A stretch of 64,000 nucleotides of DNA from Comamonas koreensis (lineage in GTDB: Bacteria > Pseudomonadota > Gammaproteobacteria > Burkholderiales > Burkholderiaceae_C), in assembly GCF_021026195.1 (NCBI RefSeq), contig NZ_JAJNCT010000030.1, positions 186,001 through 250,000 on the forward strand, given 5' to 3'. The position numbers were made by a program, and so were the translations under genes. This document shows, in pieces, positions 8,870 through 19,359 of the stretch. The notes under the pieces are model-generated. The model saw nothing but the letters and a program-made list of their open reading frames with translations. It searched no databases and had not been told where the DNA came from. How positions within the stretch are numbered: position 1 is the first letter of the stretch; each line of letters opens with the position of its first letter.

Positions 8870-10348
8870 TTATACGCTGGCTGCCGTGGTCGGCATGCTG
8901 GCAATCACCTGCGCCACAGCGGCGGTCAGCTTCTTGGCATAAGGCACATGCAGGAACTCATTGGGTCCGTGCGCATTGCTCTTGGGGCCCAGCACGCCGC
9001 AGACCATCATCTGCGCCTTGGGGAAACCGGCGCTGAGCATGCCCATCAGCGGGATCGAGCCACCCTGGCCGATAAAGCCGCAGTCCGCACCAAAGTGCGC
9101 GCGGCTCGATTGGTTGAGCGCGTTCAGGAACCAGTCGCTGGTGTTGGGGGCATTCCAGCCGTTGGCGCCGCTGGCGCCTTCCCAGGTGACCTTGGCCTGG
9201 TAGGGCGCGTTGTCTTCCAGCAAGGTCTTGAGCTCTTGCATGCACTGCGTGGCATCGACCAGCGGGGGCAGGCGCAGGCTCAGCTTGAAGGCGGTGTAGG
9301 GGCGCAGCACATTGCCGGCATCCTGCAGCGCGGGCAGGCCTTCGGCACCGGTGACGGACAGGGTCGGCTCCCAGGTGCGCTTGAGCAGCGCCTGCGTGGG
9401 ATCGGTGGTGGTGGGCAGCGCAAAAAGGCTGGAGCCATTGCAATCAAAATGCGCCCAGGGGAAGCGCTTGTACAGCTCGTCGCCCAGAATGCCGGCCGTG
9501 GCCTGCGCCTGGGCCAGGCGCTCCGCCGGCACCGCGCAGTGAAAGCTCTCGGGCAACAGGCGGCCGGTCTTGCTGTCTTCCAGGCGGTCCAGCACCTGGC
9601 GCATGATGCGGAAGGACGAAGGCACGACGCCCGAGGCATCGCCCGAGTGCACGCCCTCGGTGAGGATCTCGACCTTCAAGGTCCCTGCGACCATGCCGCG
9701 CAGGCTGGTGGTCAGCCACAGCTGGTCGTAGTTGCCGGCACCGCTGTCCAGGCAGATGACCAGGCCCACATCGCCCAGGCGGGGCTTGAGCATGTCGATA
9801 TAGACCGGCAAATCGCCCGAGCCGCTTTCTTCGCAGGTCTCGATCAGGCCGACGATGCGCGGGTGCGGCACATTCTGGCGCTTGAGTTCCTGGATGGCGG
9901 CCACGCTGGCGTAGGTGGCATAGCCGTCATCGGCGCCGCCCCGGCCATAGAGCTTGCCGTCTTCGTATTTGGGGGTCCAGGGGCCCAGGTCATTGCGCCA
10001 GCCGGAGAACTCGGGTTGCTTGTCCAGGTGGCCGTACATCAGCACGGTCTGCGTGCTCTGCGCCTGGGTGGCAGGCACTTCAAAGACCAGCACCGGCGTG
10101 CGGCCCGGCACACGCACCACTTCCAGGGTCAGCCCTTCGACCTTCTGCGCCTCGATCCAGCTAGCGGCATTGCGCACCACCGTGTCGATGAAACCATGCT
10201 GCTCCCAGTTGCCGTCAAAGCCCGGCGACTTGGCGGGGATGGCGATGTAGTCGGTCAGCTGGCGAAGAATATCGCGGTCCCACTGCTGGCTGATATGGCT
10301 GAGGGCAGCATCGGCTTGCAGCTGGGCGGCGTCGAGGCGGGCGTTCAT
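8870..10348 (-). CDS. M20 family metallopeptidase
   Basis: A 492-residue zinc-dependent peptidase or amidohydrolase. The ATG at 10348 is chosen because AGGAG lies 8 nt upstream; an upstream in-frame start adds an unlikely leader. The metal-binding motifs of M20 dipeptidases can be seen: VLMYGHLDKQPE (His and Asp ligands), GRGGADDGYA (bridging Asp), and ETCEESGSGDLP (catalytic Glu-Glu). A late His within SNAHGPNE is also typical. It probably hydrolyses small cytoplasmic peptides. It appears monocistronic, with its own terminator. Confidence 0.9.
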   Translation of the reverse strand: MNARLDAAQLQADAALSHISQQWDRDILRQLTDYIAIPAKSPGFDGNWEQHGFIDTVVRNAASWIEAQKVEGLTLEVVRVPGRTPVLVFEVPATQAQSTQTVLMYGHLDKQPEFSGWRNDLGPWTPKYEDGKLYGRGGADDGYATYASVAAIQELKRQNVPHPRIVGLIETCEESGSGDLPVYIDMLKPRLGDVGLVICLDSGAGNYDQLWLTTSLRGMVAGTLKVEILTEGVHSGDASGVVPSSFRIMRQVLDRLEDSKTGRLLPESFHCAVPAERLAQAQATAGILGDELYKRFPWAHFDCNGSSLFALPTTTDPTQALLKRTWEPTLSVTGAEGLPALQDAGNVLRPYTAFKLSLRLPPLVDATQCMQELKTLLEDNAPYQAKVTWEGASGANGWNAPNTSDWFLNALNQSSRAHFGADCGFIGQGGSIPLMGMLSAGFPKAQMMVCGVLGPKSNAHGPNEFLHVPYAKKLTAAVAQVIASMPTTAASV

Positions 10349-10493
10349 GGGCGAATCTCCTGGTGGTGCTGCCACAAAAGGGGCAGCCGCAGGCATAAGC
10401 GTACCAGCGCAGGCGCCCCTCGGCTATCGCCTGCGGCAAAGCCCTGCTGCCGTTGTACAGCGCAGGGGCCGCCGGGCAAGGCGGCTGCGGGGA

Positions 10494-11081
10494 TCAGAGG
10501 TGCTCGAAGTGGAACACCGCCGTACCGGCGCGGGCATTGGGCAGCCAGCGCCGCACCTCGCCGTTCTGCAGGCCAAAGCTGTCCAGAATGTGCAGCTTGT
10601 TCTTGAGCGCCAGCACCTCGAAATCCTTGAAGGTGCCGACGCGGATGTTGGGCGTGTCGTACCACTGGTAGGGCAGGCGCTTGGTCACCGGCATGCGGCC
10701 TTGCAGGATCGACAGGCGGTTGGGCCAGTGGGCAAAGTTGGGGAAGGCCACCACGCCCTGTTTGCCGATGCGCGCGGTCTCGCGCAGCATCACCTCGGCA
10801 TTGCGCAAATGCTGCAAGGTGTCGATCTGCAGCACTACATCAAAGCTGTTGTCCTCGAAGATGGCCAGGCCGTCTTCCAGGTTCAGCTGCAGCACGTTCA
10901 CGCCCCGGCGCACGCAGGCCAGCACATTGGCGTCGTCAAACTCGATGCCATAGCCGCTGCATTCGCGCTCGCGCTGCAGGTAGGCCAGCAGGCTGCCGTC
11001 GCCGCAGCCCAGGTCCAGCACGCGGGCGCCCCTGGGTACCAGGTTGGCAATGGCCTGGAAGGTGGAAGAAGACTCGGTCAT
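10494..11081 (-). CDS. metW: methionine biosynthesis protein MetW
   Basis: A 195-residue class I SAM-dependent methyltransferase-like protein. The SAM-binding motif I is [16 protein letters not shown] at about residues 20-35. The [20 protein letters not shown] stretch with a following [11 protein letters not shown] is characteristic of MetW. Its start overlaps the metX stop (ATGA), so the two are translationally coupled. In proteobacteria MetW works with MetX in homoserine acylation for methionine synthesis. It is presumably co-regulated by the riboswitch upstream of metX. Confidence 0.93.
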   Translation of the reverse strand: MTESSSTFQAIANLVPRGARVLDLGCGDGSLLAYLQRERECSGYGIEFDDANVLACVRRGVNVLQLNLEDGLAIFEDNSFDVVLQIDTLQHLRNAEVMLRETARIGKQGVVAFPNFAHWPNRLSILQGRMPVTKRLPYQWYDTPNIRVGTFKDFEVLALKNKLHILDSFGLQNGEVRRWLPNARAGTAVFHFEHL

Positions 11082-12235
11082 GCTGCCTCCTGGGTGCGGG
11101 GCTGGCCGGCGCTCAGTTCGCGGGCCATGTTTTCAAAATAGGAGCGCATCACGCCCATGTAGCGGGCATCGTCGAGCAAGAAGGCATCGTGACCATGGGG
11201 CGCATCGATCTCGGCGTAGCTGACGGTGCGGCGGTTGTCGAGCAAGGCCTTGACGATCTCGCGGCTGCGCGCTGGCGAAAAGCGCCAGTCGGTGCTGAAG
11301 CTCACCAGCATGAAGCGCGCCTTGGCGCCGGCCAGCGCCTGGGTCAGGTCGCCGCCAAACGGCTTGGCCGGGTCGAAGTAATCGAGCGCGCGGGTGATCA
11401 GCAAATAGGTATTGGCATCGAAGTAGTCGCTGAACTTGTCGCCCTGGTAGCGCAGATAGCTCTCGATCTGGAACTCCACATCCTGGGTGCTGTATTTCAG
11501 GTCCAGGCCTTCGCGCAGCTGGCGGCCGAACTTCTGGTTCATCACGTCATCGCTCAGGTAGGTGATGTGGCCGATCATGCGCGCAATGCGCAGGCCGCGC
11601 TTGGGAACCACGCCTTCTCTGTAGAAGTGGCCGCCATGGAAGTCCGGGTCGGTCACGATGGCGCGGCGCGCCACCTCGTTGAACGCAATGTTCTCAGCCG
11701 ACAGACAGGGCGCGCTGGCCACCACCACCGCATGGCGCATGCGGTCGGGGTACTGCAAGGTCCAAGATAGCGCCTGCATGCCACCCAGGCTGCCGCCCAG
11801 CACGGCCGCCAGTTGCGTGATGCCCAGCCGGTCCAGCAGCAGCGCCTGGGCGTTGACCCAGTCTTCCACCGTCACGACCGGGAAATCGGCGCCGTAGACC
11901 GCGCCCGTATCCGGATTCAGGTGCATGGGCCCGGTCGAGCCAAAGCAGGAGCCCAGGTTGTTGACCCCGATGACAAAGAAATGGTTGGTATCGACTGGCT
12001 TGCCCGGGCCGATCATGTTGTCCCACCAGCCCTCGCTCTTGGCCTGGCCCTCGTAGTGGCCGGCTACATGGTGCGAGGCATTGAGCGCATGGCAGACCAG
12101 GATGGCGTTGGAGCGGTCGGCATTGAGCTGGCCGTAGGTCTCGTAGGCCAGATGGTAGTCGCGGATGGAAGCGCCACTTTGGAGAGGGAGCGCCTCCGGG
12201 AAATGCATTGATTGGGGTGTCGCAACGAATGACAT
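11078..12235 (-). CDS. metX: homoserine O-acyltransferase MetX
   Basis: A 385-residue alpha/beta-hydrolase-fold enzyme that acylates L-homoserine (acetyl- or succinyl-CoA as donor) in methionine biosynthesis. The nucleophile is Ser149 in [11 protein letters not shown]; the acid lies in FSTDWRFSP and the histidine in [10 protein letters not shown]. The acyl-donor preference cannot be read from sequence with certainty. It forms an operon with metW. The T-tract of the upstream terminator touches the ATG at 12235 and no Shine-Dalgarno sequence is visible; Met10 (ATG at 12208) is an alternative start. Confidence 0.94.
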   Translation of the reverse strand: MSFVATPQSMHFPEALPLQSGASIRDYHLAYETYGQLNADRSNAILVCHALNASHHVAGHYEGQAKSEGWWDNMIGPGKPVDTNHFFVIGVNNLGSCFGSTGPMHLNPDTGAVYGADFPVVTVEDWVNAQALLLDRLGITQLAAVLGGSLGGMQALSWTLQYPDRMRHAVVVASAPCLSAENIAFNEVARRAIVTDPDFHGGHFYREGVVPKRGLRIARMIGHITYLSDDVMNQKFGRQLREGLDLKYSTQDVEFQIESYLRYQGDKFSDYFDANTYLLITRALDYFDPAKPFGGDLTQALAGAKARFMLVSFSTDWRFSPARSREIVKALLDNRRTVSYAEIDAPHGHDAFLLDDARYMGVMRSYFENMARELSAGQPRTQEAA

Positions 12236-12269
12236 AAAAAACCCGGCAACGCTAAAAACGAGGCCGGGT
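12236..12269 (-). terminator. intrinsic terminator at the end of the metX leader
   Basis: On the minus strand, ACCCGGC pairs with GCCGGGT across a loop containing CTCGTTTTTAGC, followed by TTTTTT that runs into the metX start codon. It lies about 20 nt after the SAM-binding fold. It could act as the expression platform by premature termination, and the same hairpin would also limit ribosome access to metX. Confidence 0.8.
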
Positions 12270-12287
12270 CGATGGAATGCAGTCGCC

Positions 12288-12346
12288 TACCGAGTCTTTA
12301 GCTGGATTTATAAAGCGCCCGCAAGCTGAAGCAAATCGGCGCCGTG
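12288..12346 (-). promoter_or_regulatory. SAM-II class (or SAM-V) riboswitch controlling metXW
   Basis: The metX leader carries the conserved core of the SAM-II aptamer in order on the minus strand: GATTTG, AGCTTGC, GGGCGC, TTTATAAAT and GCTAAAG. This is the pseudoknot-forming arrangement known upstream of metX/metA genes in alpha- and some betaproteobacteria. The related SAM-V class shares most of this core. Binding of S-adenosylmethionine would repress metX and metW. The identification rests on motif recall, not a covariance search. Confidence 0.75.
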
Positions 12347-12386
12347 AGATTTGAGTGTACTGCAAATCGGCCGCAGATGTGCTGCA

Positions 12387-12878
12387 TCAGCTGCCGCCCA
12401 GGTAGAGCCGGTTGGAGCTTTTGACCTCTTCCATCACCGCGTAGGTGCGGGTCTCGCGCACGCCGGGCAGCTGCCACAAGACCTCACCGGCAAAGTGGCG
12501 GTAGTGGTTCATGTCGGCCACGCGGATCTTGACCAGGTAGTCAAAGCCACCGGCCACCATATGGCACTCCATGATCTCGGGCCGCACCTGCACCGCGGCC
12601 TTGAACTCGTCAAACACATTGGGCGTGGTGCGGTCCAGCAGCACCTCGATGAAGACCAGCATCGCCGCGCCCAGCTTCTGCGGGTTCAGCCGCGCCTCGT
12701 AACCGGTGATGTAGCCCTCCTTGGTGAGGCGCTGCACGCGGGCCAGCACGGCCGTGGCCGACAGCGACACCGCCTCGGCCAGCTTCAGGTTGGAGATGCG
12801 GCCGTCCCGCTGCAGCACGGCCAGAATGCGCAGATCGATGCGGTCGAGGTCGTCCGGCGGGTCGATGATGGCGGTCAT
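12387..12878 (-). CDS. Lrp/AsnC family regulator, probable controller of putA
   Basis: A 163-residue Lrp-type protein. The DNA-binding helix-turn-helix lies at about residues 10-65 (DLDRIDLRILAVLQRDGR, then LSATAVLARVQRL). A RAM effector-binding domain follows from about residue 75 to 155. It is divergent from putA with a 104-bp gap, the same layout as known Lrp-like proline-responsive activators (PutR) and putA. Since the adjacent PutA lacks an N-terminal ribbon-helix-helix repressor domain, this gene is the likely proline sensor. Confidence 0.88.
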   Translation of the reverse strand: MTAIIDPPDDLDRIDLRILAVLQRDGRISNLKLAEAVSLSATAVLARVQRLTKEGYITGYEARLNPQKLGAAMLVFIEVLLDRTTPNVFDEFKAAVQVRPEIMECHMVAGGFDYLVKIRVADMNHYRHFAGEVLWQLPGVRETRTYAVMEEVKSSNRLYLGGS

Positions 12879-12982
12879 GGGCAGAATTTTTCACTAAGAA
12901 TGGGCCACATTATGGAGAGAAATTCAAACCACAAACGATCACACTGGCGGCATTCACTATCTACTCTGAACACGAGCCCGCC

Positions 12983-15900
12983 ATGACTGCCAACGCCGTT
13001 GTTGACAACCAGCCTTCCACCACCTCGCCATTTACGGCTGCAAGCAGCAGCCCATCTGGCGCAAGCGCTCCTGTTTTTAATGAGCTGGTATCGGCCTTGC
13101 AGCCCGCCTCGGCGCTGCGCGCGGCCATCACTGCCGCCTACCGCAAGCCCGAGACCGAAGCGCTGGAGGCACTGCTGCCCCAGGCCACGCCGCCTGCCGC
13201 CATCGCCAAGGCGGGCGATGCGCTGGCGCTGCAGCTGGCCCGCACCCTGCGCGAACGCAAGGCCGACAGCGGCCGCTCCGGCCTGGTGCAAGGCCTGCTG
13301 CAGGAGTTTGCACTGTCGTCGCAAGAAGGCATTGCGCTGATGTGCCTGGCCGAGGCGCTGCTGCGCATCCCCGATACGGCCACGCGCGATGTGCTGATCC
13401 GCGACAAGATCGCCCACGGCCAGTGGAAGGCCCACGTGGGCAAGAGCCCGTCGATGTTCGTCAATGCCGCTGCCTGGGGCCTGGTGCTGACCGGCAAGCT
13501 GGTGGCCACGCACAGCGAGGGCTCATTGGGCCAGTCGCTCACCCGCCTGATCGGCCGGGGCGGCGAGCCGCTGATCCGCAAGGGCGTGGACATGGCCATG
13601 CGCATGATGGGCGAGCAGTTCGTCACCGGCGAGACGATTGGCGAAGCGCTGAAGAACGCCGAGCGCCTGGAGGCCAAGGGCTTCCGCTACTCCTACGACA
13701 TGCTGGGCGAAGCGGCGATGACCAGCGATGACGCCAAGCGCTACCTGCGTGATTACGAAAACGCGATCCATGCGATTGGCAAGGCCAGCAATGGCCGGGG
13801 CGTCTACGAAGGCCCGGGCATCTCGATCAAGCTGTCGGCCCTGCACCCGCGCTACAGCCGCGCCCAGTACGACCGCGTGATGGCCGAGCTCTACCCGGTG
13901 GTGCTGCAGCTGGCCGTGCTCGCCAAAAGCTACAACATCGGCCTCAATATCGACGCCGAAGAGGCCGACCGCCTGGAGCTGTCGCTGGACCTGCTGGAAA
14001 AGCTCTGCTTCGCGCCCGAGCTGGCCGGCTTTGCCGGCATCGGCTTTGTCGTGCAGGCCTACCAAAAGCGCTGCCCCTATGTGCTGGACTTCATCATCGA
14101 CCTGGCACGCCGCAGCCAGCACCGCCTGATGGTGCGCCTGGTCAAGGGCGCCTACTGGGACAGCGAGATCAAGCGCGCCCAGATCGACGGCCTGGAAGGC
14201 TACCCGGTCTACACCCGCAAGGCCTATACCGATGTGTCCTACCTGGCCTGCGCGCGCCAGCTGCTGGCCGCGCCCGATGCGGTCTACCCCCAGTTCGCCA
14301 CGCACAACGCCCACACGCTGGCCACCATCTACCACCTGGCCGACCCGGCCCGCTACCAGCCCGGCCAGTACGAGTTCCAGTGCCTGCACGGCATGGGCGA
14401 GCCGCTGTACGAGCAAGTCGTGGGCCGCAATGCCAGCGAGAACCTGGGCCGCCCCTGCCGCATCTATGCCCCCGTGGGCACGCATGAAACCCTGCTGGCC
14501 TACCTGGTGCGCCGCCTGCTAGAAAACGGCGCCAACACCAGCTTTGTGAACCGCATCGCCGACCAGGACATCCCCCTGGCCAAGCTGGTAGAGAACCCCG
14601 TGACCACCGCCCAGCAATGGGCGCAGAGCGAAGGCCAGCTGGGCCTGCCCAACCCGCACATCGCCCAGCCACGCGCGCTGTATGGCGCAAGCCGCAGCAA
14701 CTCGGCCGGTCTGGACCTGTCCAACGACAACCGCCTGCGCGCGCTGCAGCAAGACCTGCAGGCCAGCGCAGAGATGGCCTGGCATGCCCAGCCCCTGCTG
14801 GCCGATGGCGCCCCCGCATCCACCCAGCCGAGCGAGCCCGTACTGAACCCGGCCGACCACAGCGACCAGGTCGGCACCGTCACACAGGCATCGACCGATC
14901 AGGTGGAGTTTGCGCTGGCTGCTGCCCAGGCCGCCGCCGCCCGCTGGCAGGCCACCCCGGCTGCCCAGCGCGCCGACTGCCTGGCCAAGGCAGGTGACCT
15001 GCTTGAAGCCCATATGCCGACCCTGATGGGCGTGCTGGTGCGCGAGGCGGGCAAGACCTGCTCCAACGCGATTGCCGAAGTGCGCGAGGCGGTGGACTTT
15101 CTGCGCTTCTACGCCGCCCAGGTGCGCAGCTGGGGCCAGGCGGATTACCAGGCCCTGGGCCCGGTGGTCTGCATCAGCCCCTGGAACTTCCCGCTGGCCA
15201 TCTTCAGCGGCCAGATTGCCGCCGCGCTGGCCGCTGGCAACACCGTGCTGGCCAAACCGGCTGAGCAAACCCCGCTGATCGCCGCAGCCGCCGTTCAGGC
15301 GCTGTGGCAGGCCGGCGTGCCGCGCGATGTGCTGCAGCTGCTGCCCGGCACCGGCGAGACCGTGGGTGCCCGCCTGGTGGGCGACAGCCGCGTGCAGGCC
15401 GTCATGTTCACCGGCTCGACCGAAGTGGCCCGCATTCTGCAAAAGACCCTGGCCCAGCGCCTCGATGCCCAAGGCCAGCCCGTCACCCTGGTGGCCGAGA
15501 CCGGCGGCCAGAACGCGATGATCGTGGACTCGTCTGCGCTCGCCGAACAGGTGGTGGTCGATGTGCTGTCCTCGGCCTTTGACTCGGCCGGCCAGCGCTG
15601 CTCGGCACTGCGCGTGCTCTGCGTGCAGGAAGAAGCCGCCGACCGCCTGCTGCACATGCTGCGCGGCGCGATGCAGGAGCTCCAGGTCGGCAACCCCTGC
15701 CAGCTCAAGACCGATGTGGGCCCCGTCATCGATGCCGAGGCCAAGGGCGTCATCGACCAGCACATTGCCCGCATGCAGGCTGCCGGCCACCAGGTCTGGC
15801 AAAACGGCGGCGCCAGCGCGCAAGGCACCTTTGTGCCGCCCACGGTGATCGCCATCCGCCAGCTGTCCGAGTTGAAGCGCGAGGTCTTCGGCCCGGTGCT

Positions 15901-16846
15901 GCATGTGCTGCGCTACCGCCGCGAGAACCTGCCCCAGCTGCTGGCCGACATCAATGCCACCGGCTACGCCCTCACCCTGGGCCTGCACACCCGCATCGAC
16001 GAGACCATCAGCCAGGTGGTCAATGCCGCGCATGCCGGCAATATCTATGTGAACCGCAACATCGTTGGCGCCGTCGTCGGTGTGCAGCCCTTTGGCGGCG
16101 AAGGCCTGTCGGGCACGGGCCCCAAGGCGGGCGGCCCGCTGTACATGCTGCGCCTGCTCAGCCGCATGCCGGCCACGGCCACGGTTGATGCACTGGCCCA
16201 CCTGCCTCGCATGGCGGGCAATGAGGCGCCAGCGCCCGCGACGGGCCAGCGCGGCAATGCCCATGGCATGGAGCAGGCCGATGCCGCCCCGGCCGCTGCG
16301 CTGGATGCGCTGCAAAGCTGGGCCAGCCAGCAAGGCCAGGGCGAGCTGGCGGCGCTGTGCCAGCGCTATGCCGCCCATACCGGCAATGGCTTTGCGGCCG
16401 AGCTGCCCGGCCCCACCGGTGAGCGCAATCTGTATGTGCTGAGCGGCCGCGAGCGCGTGGGCTGCGTGGCCAGCACCACAAGCCTGCTGTTGGCCCAGCT
16501 CGCCGCCGTACTGGCGGCTGGCTCCACCGCCGTGTGGCCCGCCAACAGCAACCATGCCAGCCTGCTGGCCCAGCTGCCCGCATCGGTGCGCGCCTCGGTG
16601 CAACTGTCGGCGCACAGCGAGCAGGCCTTCCTGCAGTCCGAAGCCTTTGATGCGCTGATCGCCGATGCTGCCAGCGGCTGGCTGCCCAGCGGCAGCAGCC
16701 TGGCGGGCCGCCCCGGCGCTATCGTGCCGATCACCGCCCAGGCGGCCGATGGCAGCGTGCCGCTGTTCCGCCTGCTGGCCGAGCATGCCATCAGCATCAA
16801 TACGGCAGCAGCCGGCGGCAATGCCAGCCTGATGACCTTGGACTGA
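12983..16846 (+). CDS. putA: bifunctional proline dehydrogenase / P5C dehydrogenase PutA
   Basis: A 1,287-residue enzyme that oxidises proline to glutamate in two steps. The FAD-linked proline dehydrogenase barrel spans about residues 150-560 (FRYSYDMLGEAAMTSDDAK, GPGISIKLSALHPRY). The NAD-dependent aldehyde dehydrogenase domain spans about 640-1070, with general base E839 (VAETGGQN) and nucleophile C873 (SAGQRCSALRVL). A further C-terminal region of about 200 residues resembles the trafficking domain of long PutAs. The N-terminus has no ribbon-helix-helix domain, so it is bifunctional and does not repress itself. The Lrp gene upstream is the likely regulator. Confidence 0.95.
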   Translation: MTANAVVDNQPSTTSPFTAASSSPSGASAPVFNELVSALQPASALRAAITAAYRKPETEALEALLPQATPPAAIAKAGDALALQLARTLRERKADSGRSGLVQGLLQEFALSSQEGIALMCLAEALLRIPDTATRDVLIRDKIAHGQWKAHVGKSPSMFVNAAAWGLVLTGKLVATHSEGSLGQSLTRLIGRGGEPLIRKGVDMAMRMMGEQFVTGETIGEALKNAERLEAKGFRYSYDMLGEAAMTSDDAKRYLRDYENAIHAIGKASNGRGVYEGPGISIKLSALHPRYSRAQYDRVMAELYPVVLQLAVLAKSYNIGLNIDAEEADRLELSLDLLEKLCFAPELAGFAGIGFVVQAYQKRCPYVLDFIIDLARRSQHRLMVRLVKGAYWDSEIKRAQIDGLEGYPVYTRKAYTDVSYLACARQLLAAPDAVYPQFATHNAHTLATIYHLADPARYQPGQYEFQCLHGMGEPLYEQVVGRNASENLGRPCRIYAPVGTHETLLAYLVRRLLENGANTSFVNRIADQDIPLAKLVENPVTTAQQWAQSEGQLGLPNPHIAQPRALYGASRSNSAGLDLSNDNRLRALQQDLQASAEMAWHAQPLLADGAPASTQPSEPVLNPADHSDQVGTVTQASTDQVEFALAAAQAAAARWQATPAAQRADCLAKAGDLLEAHMPTLMGVLVREAGKTCSNAIAEVREAVDFLRFYAAQVRSWGQADYQALGPVVCISPWNFPLAIFSGQIAAALAAGNTVLAKPAEQTPLIAAAAVQALWQAGVPRDVLQLLPGTGETVGARLVGDSRVQAVMFTGSTEVARILQKTLAQRLDAQGQPVTLVAETGGQNAMIVDSSALAEQVVVDVLSSAFDSAGQRCSALRVLCVQEEAADRLLHMLRGAMQELQVGNPCQLKTDVGPVIDAEAKGVIDQHIARMQAAGHQVWQNGGASAQGTFVPPTVIAIRQLSELKREVFGPVLHVLRYRRENLPQLLADINATGYALTLGLHTRIDETISQVVNAAHAGNIYVNRNIVGAVVGVQPFGGEGLSGTGPKAGGPLYMLRLLSRMPATATVDALAHLPRMAGNEAPAPATGQRGNAHGMEQADAAPAAALDALQSWASQQGQGELAALCQRYAAHTGNGFAAELPGPTGERNLYVLSGRERVGCVASTTSLLLAQLAAVLAAGSTAVWPANSNHASLLAQLPASVRASVQLSAHSEQAFLQSEAFDALIADAASGWLPSGSSLAGRPGAIVPITAQAADGSVPLFRLLAEHAISINTAAAGGNASLMTLD

Positions 16847-16906
16847 ACCTCAGGCCGTGCTGCAGCACTGCGGCGCCATAGCACTGCCGGGCCTGCACCC
16901 GCTGCC

Positions 16907-18091
<1,185 letters not shown>

Positions 18092-18345
18092 CTAACAGTG
18101 CCGGCTGCGGCCTTTGCCTGCAGCCTCGCAGTCACGGGGGTTGGCCATTCTGTGGCCCCAGGTTTGGAAGGTGGCCGGAGCCGCGCGTTGGCGAACGGTC
18201 CGGGTGTCATTACGGCGCATACGGCTTGCCTCCTCGTCTCTCTTATAGAAGACATTGTGGTCAGCGCAGCACCCCGTGCCAATGGCGGTGCCCGAATAGC
18301 TGCTAAAGCAATCGGGCATGGGTCGGCCGCCAGAGGGCCCCGTGA

Positions 18346-18918
18346 TCAATCCATCGTCGTGAACAGCGCAGCCACCCCCAGCACCAGAAAGATCACTGCG
18401 CAGACGCGGTGGATCCAGCGGATCGGCAGCTTCTTGGTGATCTTGTCGCCAAACCAGACCACGGGCGCATTGGCCAGCATCATGCCGATCGTGGTGCCTG
18501 CGACCACCCAGTAATAGGAAGCGGGGTACTTGGCCGCCAAGCCCACGGTGGCCAGTTGGGTCTTGTCGCCCATCTCGGCCAGGAAGAACAGCAGCACCGT
18601 GGTGCCGAACACGCCCCAGCGGCCGCTGCTCTTGCCCGCTTCGTCTTCGTCGATCTTGTCGGGGATCAGCATCCAGCCGGCCATCAGGATGAAGGACACG
18701 CCCAGAATCCAGCGCAGCACATCAGGGCCCAGCATCGTGGTGATCCAGGCCCCGACGGCGCCGGCGAGCGCATGGTTGACGAGGGTCGAGACAAAGATGC
18801 CCAGCACAATGGGCCAGGGTTTGCGGTATTTGGCAGCGAGGACGAGCGAGAGCAGCTGGGTCTTGTCGCCCATTTCGGCAAGGGCAACGACAGCGGTTGA
18901 AAGGAGAAAGGCTTCCAT
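18346..18918 (-). CDS. TMEM165/GDT1 family manganese (cation) exporter
   Basis: A 190-residue membrane protein, starting at the ATG at 18918 because the longer frame adds 22 residues that do not look like the family. It has two homologous halves, each with the signature E-x-G-D-K-T: AEMGDKTQLLSLVLAAKY near the N-terminus and AEMGDKTQLATVGLAAKY near residue 115. About six transmembrane helices are expected. GDT1 proteins move Mn2+ or Ca2+ across membranes. A yybP-ykoY manganese riboswitch in the leader strongly supports manganese export here. Confidence 0.9.
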   Translation of the reverse strand: MEAFLLSTAVVALAEMGDKTQLLSLVLAAKYRKPWPIVLGIFVSTLVNHALAGAVGAWITTMLGPDVLRWILGVSFILMAGWMLIPDKIDEDEAGKSSGRWGVFGTTVLLFFLAEMGDKTQLATVGLAAKYPASYYWVVAGTTIGMMLANAPVVWFGDKITKKLPIRWIHRVCAVIFLVLGVAALFTTMD

Positions 18919-18994
18919 GGAGTGGGGATCGTTATTGCAGCCGGATATAGCAAGACAGCATTGACCGCATCGCGACTCCGGCATTGGATCGCAA

Positions 18995-19122
18995 CGTGGT
19001 CAATGGTCTCGCCCAGCATCCTCATCACAAGGTGCCGTGTACGCCATAGGCCGCAAAGGCCCAAGTTTGTTGACGCACACTCCGCGGCGCATTGCACGCC
19101 CGGCAGGCTACTCCCCAAAGAC
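18995..19122 (-). promoter_or_regulatory. yybP-ykoY manganese riboswitch
   Basis: The leader of the GDT1-family gene contains, in order on the minus strand, CTTTGGGGAGTAGCC (about 19107-19121), GCGTCAACA, and GGGCGAGACC (about 19004-19013). These are the conserved elements of the yybP-ykoY aptamer that binds Mn2+. They lie about 80-200 bp upstream of the start codon. Manganese binding normally turns expression on for exporters such as MntP and Alx. A covariance-model search would settle the exact edges. Confidence 0.85.
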
Positions 19123-19320
19123 TGGCGCATCATACGCCCAAAAGCGATGCTGCGCCGCAACACCCACGCCCGCCAGGGAAAATACCAAGCCCCGCTTGCG
19201 GGAACTGTCAACACAGCGTAAGGCGATTCACCCATAATGGTGAAGCTCAATGTGCCCCCGGGTACACTACAGCGCGCGGTGATCCGTCTTGGAAGTTGTC
19301 ACAGGTTTGTTGATTGCATC

Positions 19321-19356
19321 AGGCTCCATCGCTTTTTTTACTTTTTTCGGAGTCCT
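19321..19356 (+). promoter_or_regulatory. 5' UTR hairpin that includes the Shine-Dalgarno of the first RRM gene
   Basis: AGGCTCC (19321-19327) can pair with GGAGTCCT (19349-19356) with one bulged base. The right arm contains the GGAG ribosome site, 3 nt before the ATG at 19360. The loop is mostly T. The same arrangement, better paired, precedes the paralogous gene at 20029. Confidence 0.5.
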
Positions 19357-19359
19357 CAA

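Noticed and set aside
14519-16786. Long open frame antisense to putA
   Set aside because: High GC and strong codon bias of putA keep the opposite strand open. The product is low-complexity (His, Gly, Gln-rich), with no ribosome site or known family.
18092-18349. 85-codon minus-strand frame upstream of pobA
   Set aside because: No recognisable protein, atypical composition and no ribosome site; treated as non-coding.
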